From NCBI GenBank assembly GCA_030605345.1, contig JAUWIN010000012.1:1-40480 (forward strand): a stretch of DNA of 40,480 nt, written 5' to 3'. The stretch comes from Candidatus Brocadiia bacterium. Its GTDB lineage: Bacteria > Planctomycetota > PUPC01. The notes beneath the pieces were generated by a model that was not told the origin of the DNA, did no database searches, and saw only the letters and a list, made by a program, of their open reading frames with translations. Shown piece by piece: positions 28,846-37,273 of this stretch. The translations under genes were made by a program, and so were the position numbers. The first letter of the stretch is position 1. Each line of letters starts with the position of its first letter.

Positions 28846-29454
28846 GTGGTCAAGCCCCGGCATTGGCGCAAGTGGATCTACCGCCGTGTGGTGAAGCTGC
28901 GGAGTTCACCCTATGCCGTGGCCAGGGGAATGGCTCTTGGAGTGATTTTCGGGTGCTTGATGCCGCCGGGTCTTCAGGTTGTGACCGGCATCCCTGTTGC
29001 GTTGCTGCTCGGGGGTAACGTTAGCGCCCTCGTCGCGGGGACGTGCATCTCCAACCCGGTGACGTTTGTGCCGTTGTACGTCTTCACCTGCCAGATTGGG
29101 CAGGTTTTTCTCAACGCCTTCGGGTATAACCTTCATCTGGGGGCGGACCTGGAGGCGGCGGTTCAGACGGTGCTCCAATTAGACCTTATGGACTTTTTCT
29201 TGCACCGGCTCCGCCCGCTGATTTCATGCTGGATATGCGGCGGGCTGCTGGTGGGGCTCGCCGCGTCGGTGCCGACCTACTACGTCACTTACATTGTCGT
29301 CGTGGAAGTACAGAGGCTGCGCCAGTTCAGCCATGCGCGCCGCGCCGCCCGCAGGGAAGCACTCCGTGCTCGTGCGGCAGCGCGCCCGGCACCGACGACC
29401 TCCGATTCGGACGAAGAAACACCTGCCGAGCAATCGCCGCCACGTCCACAATAA
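28846..29454 (+). CDS. DUF2062 family membrane protein
   Basis: A 202-residue membrane protein. The core SSPYAVARGMALGVIFGCLMPPGLQVVTGIPVALLLGGNVSALVAGTCISNPVTFVPLYVFTCQIG is the DUF2062 signature (ARGFAIGXFXGXXPXXGXQ and NPXT motifs). Three to four membrane helices are followed by a cytoplasmic tail rich in Arg/Ala and ending acidic/Pro-rich (DEETPAEQSPPRPQ). The GTG at 28846 follows AGAGGC. Family function is unknown; some members are attached to glycosyltransferases. It is convergent with the HIT gene. Confidence 0.88.
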   Translation: MVKPRHWRKWIYRRVVKLRSSPYAVARGMALGVIFGCLMPPGLQVVTGIPVALLLGGNVSALVAGTCISNPVTFVPLYVFTCQIGQVFLNAFGYNLHLGADLEAAVQTVLQLDLMDFFLHRLRPLISCWICGGLLVGLAASVPTYYVTYIVVVEVQRLRQFSHARRAARREALRARAAARPAPTTSDSDEETPAEQSPPRPQ

Positions 29455-29536
29455 ATTAGCTGAGCACGTACTCTTGCCGGCGATTGGCCGCGCGGAAATC
29501 TCGCTATCCCCCGGTCAAAATGAGATGCCAGGGCAT

Positions 29537-29965
29537 TCAGAAGGCGGCGCGAACTGCCTCCGCGGTCTTGCTCAGGTCGTCCTCGATCGGGCCGCCGAGG
29601 GCAGACCTGAACCCTAACCCGATGCCGTCTCCGCTGTTCCTGGGAACAATATGGAAATGGATGTGAAAGACCATCTGGCCGGAGCAGGGGCCGTTCGACT
29701 GGAGGACGTTGAAGCCCTCGGCACCTGTCCCCGTCACCACCGCGCTGGCGACTTTTGGCAGCGCCGCGACGAGGGTCTGGAGCATTTCCGGCGGCGTGGA
29801 AAGCAGCCCGTCATAGTGCTGTTTGGGGATGAGCAGCGTATGGCCTCTGCTGCTGGGATGGATGTCGAGGAAGGCGAGGACCTCGTCGTCCTCGTACACC
29901 TTCTCGGCCCCTAGTTCGCCAGAGACTATCTTGCAGAAAATGCAATTCGGGTCCTTTTCCGCCAT
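29537..29965 (-). CDS. HIT family nucleotide-binding hydrolase (HINT-like)
   Basis: A 142-residue histidine-triad protein that typically hydrolyses nucleoside phosphoramidates or adenylates. It opens DPNCIFCKIVSGELGAEKVYEDDEVLAFLDIHPSSRGHTLLIPKQHY and carries the catalytic triad MVFHIHFHIVPR. The CXXC near the N terminus may bind zinc. The ATG at 29965 is set by AGGAGG 7 nt upstream; the frame upstream lies in tilS territory and is non-coding. It is 23 bp after tilS and cotranscribed. Confidence 0.95.
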   Translation of the reverse strand: MAEKDPNCIFCKIVSGELGAEKVYEDDEVLAFLDIHPSSRGHTLLIPKQHYDGLLSTPPEMLQTLVAALPKVASAVVTGTGAEGFNVLQSNGPCSGQMVFHIHFHIVPRNSGDGIGLGFRSALGGPIEDDLSKTAEAVRAAF

Positions 29966-29988
29966 TGTCACCCCTCCTGGTTCAGGTT

Positions 29989-31407
29989 TTAGTCTTGAGC
30001 CTTCCCGGCCGACAGTTTCAACACACGCCTGGTCTTCGGAGTTACCTTCGTCCGTTCGTCGATGCGCTGGCCGACCACCCATACCGGCTCTCCGCCTGCG
30101 GCAAGAACCAGCACGGCGTCGCGCTCCCGTGCGGGGACCTTGCGGTTGGTGAGGAAATCGCCCACCTTTTTCCGTCCGGCGGCGCCCAGCGGCTGGAACC
30201 TGTCGCCGTGGCGCCACGGCCTCACAACCAACGGCTCCGAGAGGGCGTCGAAATCCATCGCCTCGTCGTAGCGCGTTTTCGCCCTCAGAAAGGCACCCAG
30301 GTCGAACTCCGGCCGGTCAACCAGCTCGGCCTTTACCGTCATTCCCCCGGTGGCAGTTTCCCCGGGGACTGGCAGCTGTGCCTCGGTGCTCTGCACCGGC
30401 TGTTGCTCCCCCGCCTTGGTGAACGTCAGTGTTCCCCTGGACCGCACGGCGCTGATTCCGCCCGGCAGGTGAACCCGGGAGTTGGGCTCGCCTTCCAGCG
30501 CCAACTGGGTTACTGCATCGTAGTGCGCCGCGTCGAATTGCGGGCAGTCCGCCTCCACAAAGGCGACGGCGCAGCCGATGACGAGGGGCTTCACTGCCCG
30601 GTGCACCCTCCGGAACTTCTCTATGTCTATTGTCCCCTCGCCGACGCACTCCGCCGCCTCGGCGCTTGCCACATCGAACAGCAATTGGTACGCATCGGAA
30701 GCCGAGCGGGACAGCCGGAGGACGGAGTGGCCGAACTCCGGGTTGTAGTCTGATTCGAGCAGCAGCAGAAGTTCGTTCCGGATTCGGTTGCGCGTGAACG
30801 TCACGTCGCGGTTCGAGGAGTCCTCGCGAAACGACAACCCACGTTCTCGGAGATGCTGGAGCACTTCGCTTCGCCTGGTGCGCAGAAGCGGGCGGATAAG
30901 GCGGACCGATGAGCCGTGCTCGAGCGGCCGGACAAGCGACATGCCGCACAGGCCCTTCAGCCCCGAGCCGCGTATCATGTGTTGGAGGACAGTCTCAATC
31001 TGGTCATCGGCGTTGTGGCCGACGGCGACTGCCTCGGCCCCGGCTTGTCGAGCGACCGAAGCCAGAAAGCCATAGCGTTCGCGGCGTGCGGCTTGCTCCA
31101 CCGAGCCGCCCGTTCGCTCCCGCGCAGCGGCCACGGCCCGCCTCTCCACGGCTATGGGCACACCATGACGCCCAGCCAGTTCGCAGGCGAAACGTTCGTC
31201 CTCGTCAGACTCCGCCCCTCGAAGCTCGTGGTTGAGATGCGCCGCGTGAACCACCGTCCCCACCTCACCCCGCTCGGCCATCAGCACCAGCAAGTCGAAC
31301 AGGCAGACAGAATCCGGGCCGCCCGACAGACCCACCACAGTTGTTCTCACGCCGTCCAGCAACTTCTGCCGCCGGACCAACTTCAGCACGTCGGAATAAA
31401 CAGACAT
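29989..31407 (-). CDS. tilS: tRNA(Ile)-lysidine synthetase
   Basis: Modifies C34 of the AUA-decoding tRNA-Ile to lysidine using ATP and lysine. The 472 residues show the N-terminal PP-loop SGGPDS (28-33), HLNHELRGAESDEDERF, AVGHNADDQIETVLQHMIRGSGLKGLCGM, and RPLL-R-EV-L--RGL-FREDSSNRD--FTRNRIRNELL, followed by the TilS substrate-binding domain and the C-terminal domain (RPWRHGDRFQPLGAAGRKKVGDFLTNRKVPARERD). Its presence implies AUA codons are read by a lysidine tRNA. First gene of a tilS-HIT operon. Confidence 0.96.
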   Translation of the reverse strand: MSVYSDVLKLVRRQKLLDGVRTTVVGLSGGPDSVCLFDLLVLMAERGEVGTVVHAAHLNHELRGAESDEDERFACELAGRHGVPIAVERRAVAAARERTGGSVEQAARRERYGFLASVARQAGAEAVAVGHNADDQIETVLQHMIRGSGLKGLCGMSLVRPLEHGSSVRLIRPLLRTRRSEVLQHLRERGLSFREDSSNRDVTFTRNRIRNELLLLLESDYNPEFGHSVLRLSRSASDAYQLLFDVASAEAAECVGEGTIDIEKFRRVHRAVKPLVIGCAVAFVEADCPQFDAAHYDAVTQLALEGEPNSRVHLPGGISAVRSRGTLTFTKAGEQQPVQSTEAQLPVPGETATGGMTVKAELVDRPEFDLGAFLRAKTRYDEAMDFDALSEPLVVRPWRHGDRFQPLGAAGRKKVGDFLTNRKVPARERDAVLVLAAGGEPVWVVGQRIDERTKVTPKTRRVLKLSAGKAQD

Positions 31408-31437
31408 ATCCTACTCAAACAGGCCTGGGGGAAAATC

Positions 31438-31466
31438 ATTTTTGCGCAAAGGCCGGAGGTAGTCAA
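31438..31466 (-). promoter_or_regulatory. Candidate promoter of tilS-HIT
   Basis: On the minus strand TTGACT (31466-31461), 17 bp, AAAAAT (31443-31438). The -10 box is weak. Confidence 0.35.
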
Positions 31467-31588
31467 GCAAGCCGGACAGTAAGCTATGTTTGCTCTGTCG
31501 AAAAGCGCTCAAGTTCAGGGTTCAGGGATTTCGATACATAGCAAGGCCGGTGGCCGACGAAGCGTGGACGACCATCAAGGTCAATTGA

Positions 31589-31616
31589 TTGACACCCGCA
31601 GAACGCCCGCTAACAT
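31589..31616 (+). promoter_or_regulatory. Promoter of the malic enzyme gene
   Basis: Perfect TTGACA (31589-31594), 16 bp, TAACAT (31611-31616). The predicted leader is about 27 nt. Confidence 0.55.
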
Positions 31617-31649
31617 GGCGGACCTGTCGGGCAGAACGGAGGTGGTCTG

Positions 31650-33641
31650 GTGCCGGAGGAGAGAGAAGAACGTGGTTTGGCGCTGCGGGAGAAACTGGGC
31701 GGTCTAATAGGGGTCAAGGCCAAGATTCCGGTCCGCGACAATTATATGCTGAGCATCATTTACACCCCCGGGGTGGCGGAGCCGTGCAACGAGATCGCGC
31801 GTGACGGCGGCCTTTCATACAAATACACCTGGCGCGGTAACGCCGTGGCGCTGGTCGGAGCCGGGCTCCCGTCCTTGCCACGGCTCGAATCAATGGCTGG
31901 GATGCTCAAGTTGCTGGCGGGCATTGACGCAGTGCCGCTGGTTGTTGCGGCCCGCGACTCCATCTGCACGGCCGAGGTGATTCGTCTGATCGCTCCGACG
32001 TTCGGCGCCGTCTGGCTGGCAGCGTTGGAGCCGCGGGATACGGGCAAGACGATTGAGGCGCTCTCCGACCTCGAAATCCCCGTTATCCGGCCGCCGCGTG
32101 AGGGGGAGGGCTGCCTCGGTGAGCCATCGGTATACCCGGGCCTGCTGCGGGCTATGCTCGACCTCAGATTGAAGCGCCTGGACGAGCGTATTGTCGCCGA
32201 AGCGGTGGCCGCCGGCGCGGGCGCGGGACTCTCGTTTTGCTCCGCGCCCCGCGTGGCGAGGGCAGTTGCACGCAAGGCTATCGACCTGGGCCTCTCGCAA
32301 CACACAGTAACGCCCGAGGCAGTTGAGGCGCGGTTGGCGGGGTACCTGGAGACCGGCAGGCTGCGGCCGTTTGTCGAGCCCGCAGACTGGCTGACTGCGG
32401 AGTCCCCGCGTGAGACTGCCCTGCGTCTGCACGCCAGCCTTGCCGGGACGCTTGAGATGAAGCCGAAGGTCGAGCCGCACGACCCGGAAAGGGTGCTGTC
32501 GGTGTTCGACAGCGGTGATGCCGCCGCAGCAGCAATATCGGATTCGCCCGAGCGCGCCAGGAAGTTGACGTGCAAGGCCAACACAGTTGCGGTGGTGACA
32601 GACGGCACCGCAGTTTTGGGCTTGGGTGACATCGGTGCAGCGGCTGGCCTGCCGGTGATGCTCGGTAAATGCGTCCTGTTCAAATGTTTCGCAGGCTGTA
32701 ACGCGGTCCCCATCTGCATAGATTCAAGGGACCCAAAAGAGATTGCCGACACGGTAGAGGCGGTTGCACCGTCCTTCGGCGGGATCAACCTCGAGGATAT
32801 CTCCGCGCCCAGGTGCTTTGAAATCGAGGACCAGTTGAAGCGGCGGCTGGATATCTTCGTTTTCCACGACGACCAGCACGGGACTGCGGTGGTGACCCTC
32901 GCTGGCCTGCTCAGCGCGGCCAGGCTGTGCGGACGCGGTTTGGACGAACTGACCGTTACATTCAACGGCGCAGGGGCGGCGGGCATCGCGGTCACAAGAC
33001 TTCTGCTCGCCGCAGGTGTGCGAGATGTGATACTTTGCGACCGCGCCGGCCCGATTTACGAAGGCCGGACGAAGAACATGAACCGGGCGAAGGAGGAAAT
33101 CGCCGCGTTCACAAACCGTGACCGTGTCAAAGGCACCCTCGCAGACGCGGTGAAAGGTCGGGACGTGTTCGTCGGCCTTTCGGTCGGCGGTGTTCTGACC
33201 GGCGAGATGATACGGACGATGGCGAAGGCCCCCATCATCTTCGCCATGGCAAATCCGGTGCCGGAGATCACGCCGGCGGAGGCGTATGCCGCGGGCGCGG
33301 TGGCGGTTGCAACCGGGCGGGCGGACTTCCCCAACCAGATCAACAACTGCCTCGGGTTCCCAGGCATCTTCAGGGGCGCCCTGGACGTGCGTGCGAAGTC
33401 CATAAATGATAAGATGAAGATGGCAGCAGCCGACGCAATCGCAGGGCTGGTTGGAGAGGGCGAACTAAGGCCGGATCACTTTATGCCAGACGCGATGGAC
33501 CTCCGAGTTCCCCCGGCGGTTGCCAGGGCGACTGCGGCGGCGGCGCTGGAGACAGGTGAGGCCCGCGTCAAGGCCGACCCCGCCGAAATCGCCGCTCGCA
33601 CCAAATGGTCCCTTTATTCAGGAGGGTCCAACGGAGGGTGA
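31650..33641 (+). CDS. NAD(P)-dependent malic enzyme with an internal degenerate duplication
   Basis: Oxidative decarboxylation of malate to pyruvate is expected. The 663 residues are much longer than the usual 390-440. Residues 1-60 are a normal start with the catalytic Tyr38 (IIYTPGVAEPC). Residues 62-215 are a degenerate copy that has lost the metal ligands. A complete core resumes at 306: VAVVTDGTAVLGLGDIG, the catalytic Lys340 in LPVMLGK, GGINLEDISAPRCFEIE and FHDDQHGTAVV (metal), NGAGAAGIAV (NAD(P)) and FAMANPVPEI. It does not have a phosphotransacetylase tail. The GTG at 31650 has a GGAGG site. It is monocistronic behind its own promoter. Confidence 0.92.
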   Translation: MPEEREERGLALREKLGGLIGVKAKIPVRDNYMLSIIYTPGVAEPCNEIARDGGLSYKYTWRGNAVALVGAGLPSLPRLESMAGMLKLLAGIDAVPLVVAARDSICTAEVIRLIAPTFGAVWLAALEPRDTGKTIEALSDLEIPVIRPPREGEGCLGEPSVYPGLLRAMLDLRLKRLDERIVAEAVAAGAGAGLSFCSAPRVARAVARKAIDLGLSQHTVTPEAVEARLAGYLETGRLRPFVEPADWLTAESPRETALRLHASLAGTLEMKPKVEPHDPERVLSVFDSGDAAAAAISDSPERARKLTCKANTVAVVTDGTAVLGLGDIGAAAGLPVMLGKCVLFKCFAGCNAVPICIDSRDPKEIADTVEAVAPSFGGINLEDISAPRCFEIEDQLKRRLDIFVFHDDQHGTAVVTLAGLLSAARLCGRGLDELTVTFNGAGAAGIAVTRLLLAAGVRDVILCDRAGPIYEGRTKNMNRAKEEIAAFTNRDRVKGTLADAVKGRDVFVGLSVGGVLTGEMIRTMAKAPIIFAMANPVPEITPAEAYAAGAVAVATGRADFPNQINNCLGFPGIFRGALDVRAKSINDKMKMAAADAIAGLVGEGELRPDHFMPDAMDLRVPPAVARATAAAALETGEARVKADPAEIAARTKWSLYSGGSNGG

Positions 33642-33668
33642 GCAGTATTTCGAACTGTGGTGCGAGAA

Positions 33669-33974
33669 CTACTGAGGTGACGGTTTGTTGTCGGGTGAAC
33701 TGGTCTCCTGCGTTTGCATGTGAGTGGTGATGGAGCGAAGTTCGGCCCACCCGAAGTTAAACCGGTCGTCCATGGCATACTGGATCATCGTCGAAATGAG
33801 TTCTTCTTCTCTGCCTTTGGCATACACAAAGCAGTAGCGGTGCCTGCCGCAGAAGACGAGTATGAACGGCGTTCGGGGCATGACGGTCCTTTCGTGGGCG
33901 TTGTACGCGTTTTCAACCGTCTCAAACAACGGGGCCTTAGGCTCCGGACTAGTTATCGGTAGCAAATCCGCCAC
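33669..33974 (-). CDS. Hypothetical protein
   Basis: I do not recognise this 101-residue protein. The central part (PFILVFCGRHRYCFVYAKGREEELISTMIQYAMDDRFNFGWAELRSI) reads as two strands, a helix and a final amphipathic segment, a compact small domain. The ends are polar and Pro/Ser-rich. Start choice is open: a GTG at 33974 gives a natural-looking N terminus but has no ribosome binding site. The ATG at 33881 has AAAGGA 5 nt upstream and would give 70 residues. It faces the malic enzyme gene tail to tail, 27 bp away, and is divergent from pdxB. Confidence 0.6.
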   Translation of the reverse strand: MADLLPITSPEPKAPLFETVENAYNAHERTVMPRTPFILVFCGRHRYCFVYAKGREEELISTMIQYAMDDRFNFGWAELRSITTHMQTQETSSPDNKPSPQ

Positions 33975-34052
33975 CTTTAGGGTTTAGAGTCTTTAATAAA
34001 TGTAGCCCCGGGTTTCCCCGATGATCCGTAGGATTGGCATCAGGCTGCGGTT

Positions 34053-35198
34053 ATGAAGATTATAGCAGACAGCAACATCCCGTTCGCGAAGGAAGCCTTC
34101 TGTGGGATCGGCGAAGTAGAGACGGTGAAGGCAGCCGAACTTTCGCCCGAGCGGCTTCGTGACTGCGACATCCTTCTTTGCCGGTCCACCCGCAGGATTG
34201 GCGCCGAACTGCTCGAGGGCACAAATGTCCGTTTCGTCGCTACGGCCACCATCGGCACTGACCACTTCGATTTTGATTACCTCCAACGCCGAGGCATCAG
34301 GTTCGCCAGCGCCCCCGGCTGCAATGCAAATTCGGTATCCGAATACGTCACGTCGGCGCTGCTGGTATTGGCGGAGCAGAAGGAGCGGCGGCTGCGCCAG
34401 ATGACGCTCGGTGTGGTAGGAGTCGGCAACGTCGGCGGCCGCGTGGTGAAAAAGGCTGAAGCACTGGGGATGAACGTCCTCCAGAACGACCCGCCTCTCC
34501 GGTGGTTGGCCTCCGGTCCGGCTAAGGAGCGGTTCAGGCCGATCGAGGAACTGATGGTCGCTGACGTGATCACTTTCCACGTCCCGCTGACGCGGCAGGG
34601 GCCGGATGCCACATACCACATGGTCAGTGATGCGTTCCTCGAGCAGGTGAAGCCCGGCGCCATTCTGATTAATTCGTCGCGCGGCGCAGTGGCCGAAACC
34701 GGCGCCCTTCATCGGGCCATCGACAGCGGCAGGCTGGCGGCCGCCGTGCTCGACGTTTGGGAGAACGAACCGCTCATCGACACCGACCTCCTGGCGAAGG
34801 TCGCCATAGGCACGCCGCACATCGCAGGGCATTCCTTCGACGGCAAGGTGGACGGCACCAGGATGGTGTATGAGGCCGTGTGTGACTTTCTGGGGCTGCA
34901 GCCCGGCTGGGACCCCCGCACGGTTTTGCCGCCGCCGGATGTCCCCAGGATCAGTCTCGACGCCCTCAGGCGAGACCACGAAGACGTGATACGCGAGGCT
35001 GTGCTCACCCTGTATGACCTCCGGCGCGACGACGCCGAACTGCGCAAGACCCCACACGGCGAGGCACGCGGCGAATACTTCAGTTCGCTCAGGCGCAACT
35101 ACTGGCGCCGGCGCGCCTTCCATAATACCGTGATTGACGTTGCCGGGGGCTCATCAGAACTTCGCGCAAGGCTCGCCGGCCTTGGCTTCCGGCTGTAA
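34053..35198 (+). CDS. pdxB: Erythronate-4-phosphate dehydrogenase
   Basis: Second step of the DXP-dependent pyridoxal 5'-phosphate route, oxidising 4-phosphoerythronate. The 381 residues comprise an N-terminal MKIIADSNIPFAKEAFCGIGEV typical of PdxB, and ATIGTDHFDFDYLQRRGIRFASAPGCNANSVSEYV. The Rossmann motif VGVGNVGGRV (near 120) is followed by the catalytic Arg (NSSRGAVAE), Glu (DVWENEP) and His (PHIAGHSFDGK). A C-terminal PdxB-specific dimerisation domain of about 90 residues completes it. The length and these extras separate it from serA or ghrB. No clear ribosome binding site. PLP supply fits the downstream PLP enzyme alanine racemase, but linkage is not shown. Confidence 0.95.
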   Translation: MKIIADSNIPFAKEAFCGIGEVETVKAAELSPERLRDCDILLCRSTRRIGAELLEGTNVRFVATATIGTDHFDFDYLQRRGIRFASAPGCNANSVSEYVTSALLVLAEQKERRLRQMTLGVVGVGNVGGRVVKKAEALGMNVLQNDPPLRWLASGPAKERFRPIEELMVADVITFHVPLTRQGPDATYHMVSDAFLEQVKPGAILINSSRGAVAETGALHRAIDSGRLAAAVLDVWENEPLIDTDLLAKVAIGTPHIAGHSFDGKVDGTRMVYEAVCDFLGLQPGWDPRTVLPPPDVPRISLDALRRDHEDVIREAVLTLYDLRRDDAELRKTPHGEARGEYFSSLRRNYWRRRAFHNTVIDVAGGSSELRARLAGLGFRL

Positions 35199-35351
35199 TC
35201 ACCAAATTAATTGTTCCTGCCGTTGTTTCTGAGATCGGGCTAAAGTTTTGTCCCCGACATGACGAAATATTAAATGAGGCACTTTTTTGCCCGTGGCGAG
35301 GTTGTATCAACGTCGTGTCCGCGCGGTCACTCGCAGGCACAAGACCCTACG

Positions 35352-36029
35352 ATGAAGATTGTTGCAATAGAAACATCCTCCGCCCGGGGCGGCGTAGCTC
35401 TTCTGGACGACGACCGGCTTGTGGCCGAGAGGAAGTTCAAAAAAGGTGCCCGGCATGGCCGCGAACTCCTGCCGTGCGTCGAGCAGCTCCTCGGCGGCGA
35501 GCCGAAGAGCATCGGCCTGATAGCGGTCAGCGCCGGCCCCGGCTCATACACCGGCCTTCGGGTCGGTATTACTTTCGCCAAAACATTCGCCGTGCAATCG
35601 GGGACGCCCGTGGTGAGCGTGTCGTCGCTGGACGTCATCGCGGCGAACGTGACACAGCGCCGCGGGGTTTGTGTAGTCGTCGACGCCAGGCTCGGGCGGG
35701 TCTACGCGGCTATGTACGACGCCGACAGGAACAAGGTCATGGATGACGCCGCTGTCTCGCCCGATGAGGTGGCGGCGCGGCTTATACCCGACATCCTCGT
35801 AATCGGCGACGGGTTGAGGCGCTACCGAGGGACTTTCGCTGCTGTGGCGGAGGTGGTGGACGATGAATCAACCTGGTGGCCCCAGGCCGCGAATGTCGGG
35901 CGTCTCGGTAGGGCCAGGTTTGCAGAGGCAGGCGGTGAGGACCCGCACGGCCTGACCCCCAGATATCTCGCCCGGGCGCAGGCGGAGGTGAAATGGGAAG
36001 AGTTGCGGAGCGCGTCTGGGCCGAAATAG
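35352..36029 (+). CDS. tsaB: tRNA threonylcarbamoyladenosine biosynthesis protein TsaB
   Basis: A 225-residue ASKHA-fold partner of TsaD in making t6A37 in tRNAs that read ANN codons. It begins MKIVAIETSSARGGVALLDDDRLVAERKF and has the AVSAGPGSYTGLRVGITFAKTFA signature (about 65-90) and CVVVDARLGRVYAAMYD. The ATG at 35352 is chosen because MKIVAIETS is the family start; a frame reaching back to 35274 reads as non-coding. There is no good ribosome binding site. Its last 37 bp overlap alr, so the two are cotranscribed. tsaD, tsaE and tsaC are not in the window. Confidence 0.95.
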   Translation: MKIVAIETSSARGGVALLDDDRLVAERKFKKGARHGRELLPCVEQLLGGEPKSIGLIAVSAGPGSYTGLRVGITFAKTFAVQSGTPVVSVSSLDVIAANVTQRRGVCVVVDARLGRVYAAMYDADRNKVMDDAAVSPDEVAARLIPDILVIGDGLRRYRGTFAAVAEVVDDESTWWPQAANVGRLGRARFAEAGGEDPHGLTPRYLARAQAEVKWEELRSASGPK

Positions 36030-37207
36030 AGCTCAACGCGATAGCACACAATCTAAGGTACGCGCAGGTCCGCGTCGGCAGTTCGGTCGCCATCCTGGCT
36101 GTTGTAAAGTCGGACGCTTACGGCCACGGTGCGGTTGAAGTTGCCCGTGAGGCCTTGGACAACGGCGCGCGGGCCTTGGGGGTGGCCACTCCAGCGGAGG
36201 GGGTCGAACTCCGCGAAGCAGGTGTCAATCGGCCGATAGTTGTTATCGGCTCGTGCTTGGAAGAGGAGATCGAGGCGGCGGTTGAACACGGCGTATCGCT
36301 CTCGCTGTCACCGGGTGAGATGTTGTGGCCAATAGTCGAAGCGGCCAAGAGACTTGGCCGCCCCGCCGGCGTGCATCTGCTCGTCGATACCGGCATGTCG
36401 CGTGACGGGGTCACCGGGCCGGAGGCGATTGAACTGGCGGAGCACGCAGCGGACACACCGAAGATTCACCTCGAAGGGACTTACACCCACCTGGCCACCT
36501 CGGTGCTGGCCGACAAGACGTTCTGCCACGAACAGCTCAATCGGTTCAACCAAGTAATAGATGAACTGTTTTCCCGCAATATCGACCCCGGTTTGATCCA
36601 TTGCGCCAACAGCGGTGGCCTGTTCACACTGCCCAGCTCTCACTTCGACATGGTGCGCCAGGGCCTGACGCTTTACGGCCTTGCGCCGTCCGAGCACGTC
36701 GCTTCTGAGGCCGATCTTGCGCCGGCGATGTCGGTGAAGACCCGCGTTATCGGGCTCAAACACATCAAGTCGGGCGAAAGCGTCGGGTACCTGCGCCTGT
36801 TCGTCGCCGACCGCCCAACGCGCCTGGCGACCATCTCGATGGGCTACGCGGACGGGCTGCGGCTGGCGCTGTCAAACAAGGGGCAAGTCCTCATCAACGG
36901 CTGGCAGGCACCGCTCGTGGGGCGGATTATGATGGATTGTGCAGTGGCTGATGTCACCAGCTTGCCCGGTATCCGGCTGGGCGACGAGGTGGTTGTCATC
37001 GGGAAGTCGGGCCGCCGTCGCATCACGGCGACTGATGTCGCGAACCTGTGCGACTCAAGCCCCTACGAAGTCCTCTGCTCCTTCGGGCAGCGTGTCAGGC
37101 GCATCTACACCCGCAACGGCAAGCGCGCCATCCTGCCCCAGACCAGCGCCCAGCCGCTGCGAGCGAGGAACAGGGCGAGCGACCCCACTCAGCAACTTAC
37201 CCCATAG
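35993..37207 (+). CDS. alr: Alanine racemase
   Basis: PLP enzyme that makes D-alanine for peptidoglycan. The 404 residues carry the PLP Lys39 (LAVVKSDAYGHG), the catalytic Tyr near residue 285 (SMGYADGL), THLATSV, IHCANSGGLFTLPSSHFDMVRQGLTLYGLAPS and the late GRIMMDCAVADVTS and GDEVVVIG. About 25 extra basic residues follow the normal C terminus (PQTSAQPLRARNRASDPTQQLTP). The ATG has a strong GGAGGTGAA site inside tsaB. It implies a peptidoglycan cell wall, relevant if the organism is planctomycete-like. Confidence 0.97.
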   Translation: MGRVAERVWAEIELNAIAHNLRYAQVRVGSSVAILAVVKSDAYGHGAVEVAREALDNGARALGVATPAEGVELREAGVNRPIVVIGSCLEEEIEAAVEHGVSLSLSPGEMLWPIVEAAKRLGRPAGVHLLVDTGMSRDGVTGPEAIELAEHAADTPKIHLEGTYTHLATSVLADKTFCHEQLNRFNQVIDELFSRNIDPGLIHCANSGGLFTLPSSHFDMVRQGLTLYGLAPSEHVASEADLAPAMSVKTRVIGLKHIKSGESVGYLRLFVADRPTRLATISMGYADGLRLALSNKGQVLINGWQAPLVGRIMMDCAVADVTSLPGIRLGDEVVVIGKSGRRRITATDVANLCDSSPYEVLCSFGQRVRRIYTRNGKRAILPQTSAQPLRARNRASDPTQQLTP

Positions 37208-37273
37208 TGCCCTGCCGTCTCAGAAGTTATAATAAGCAGTTGTTCTGTGCGGGGTTAGCGAGGCTTTCGGCCA

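Noticed and set aside
31760-32995. 411-codon minus-strand open frame opposite the malic enzyme gene
   Set aside because: Ser/Arg/Pro-rich shadow of a strongly supported gene.
33993-35123. 376-codon minus-strand open frame opposite pdxB
   Set aside because: Antisense shadow with no recognisable motif.
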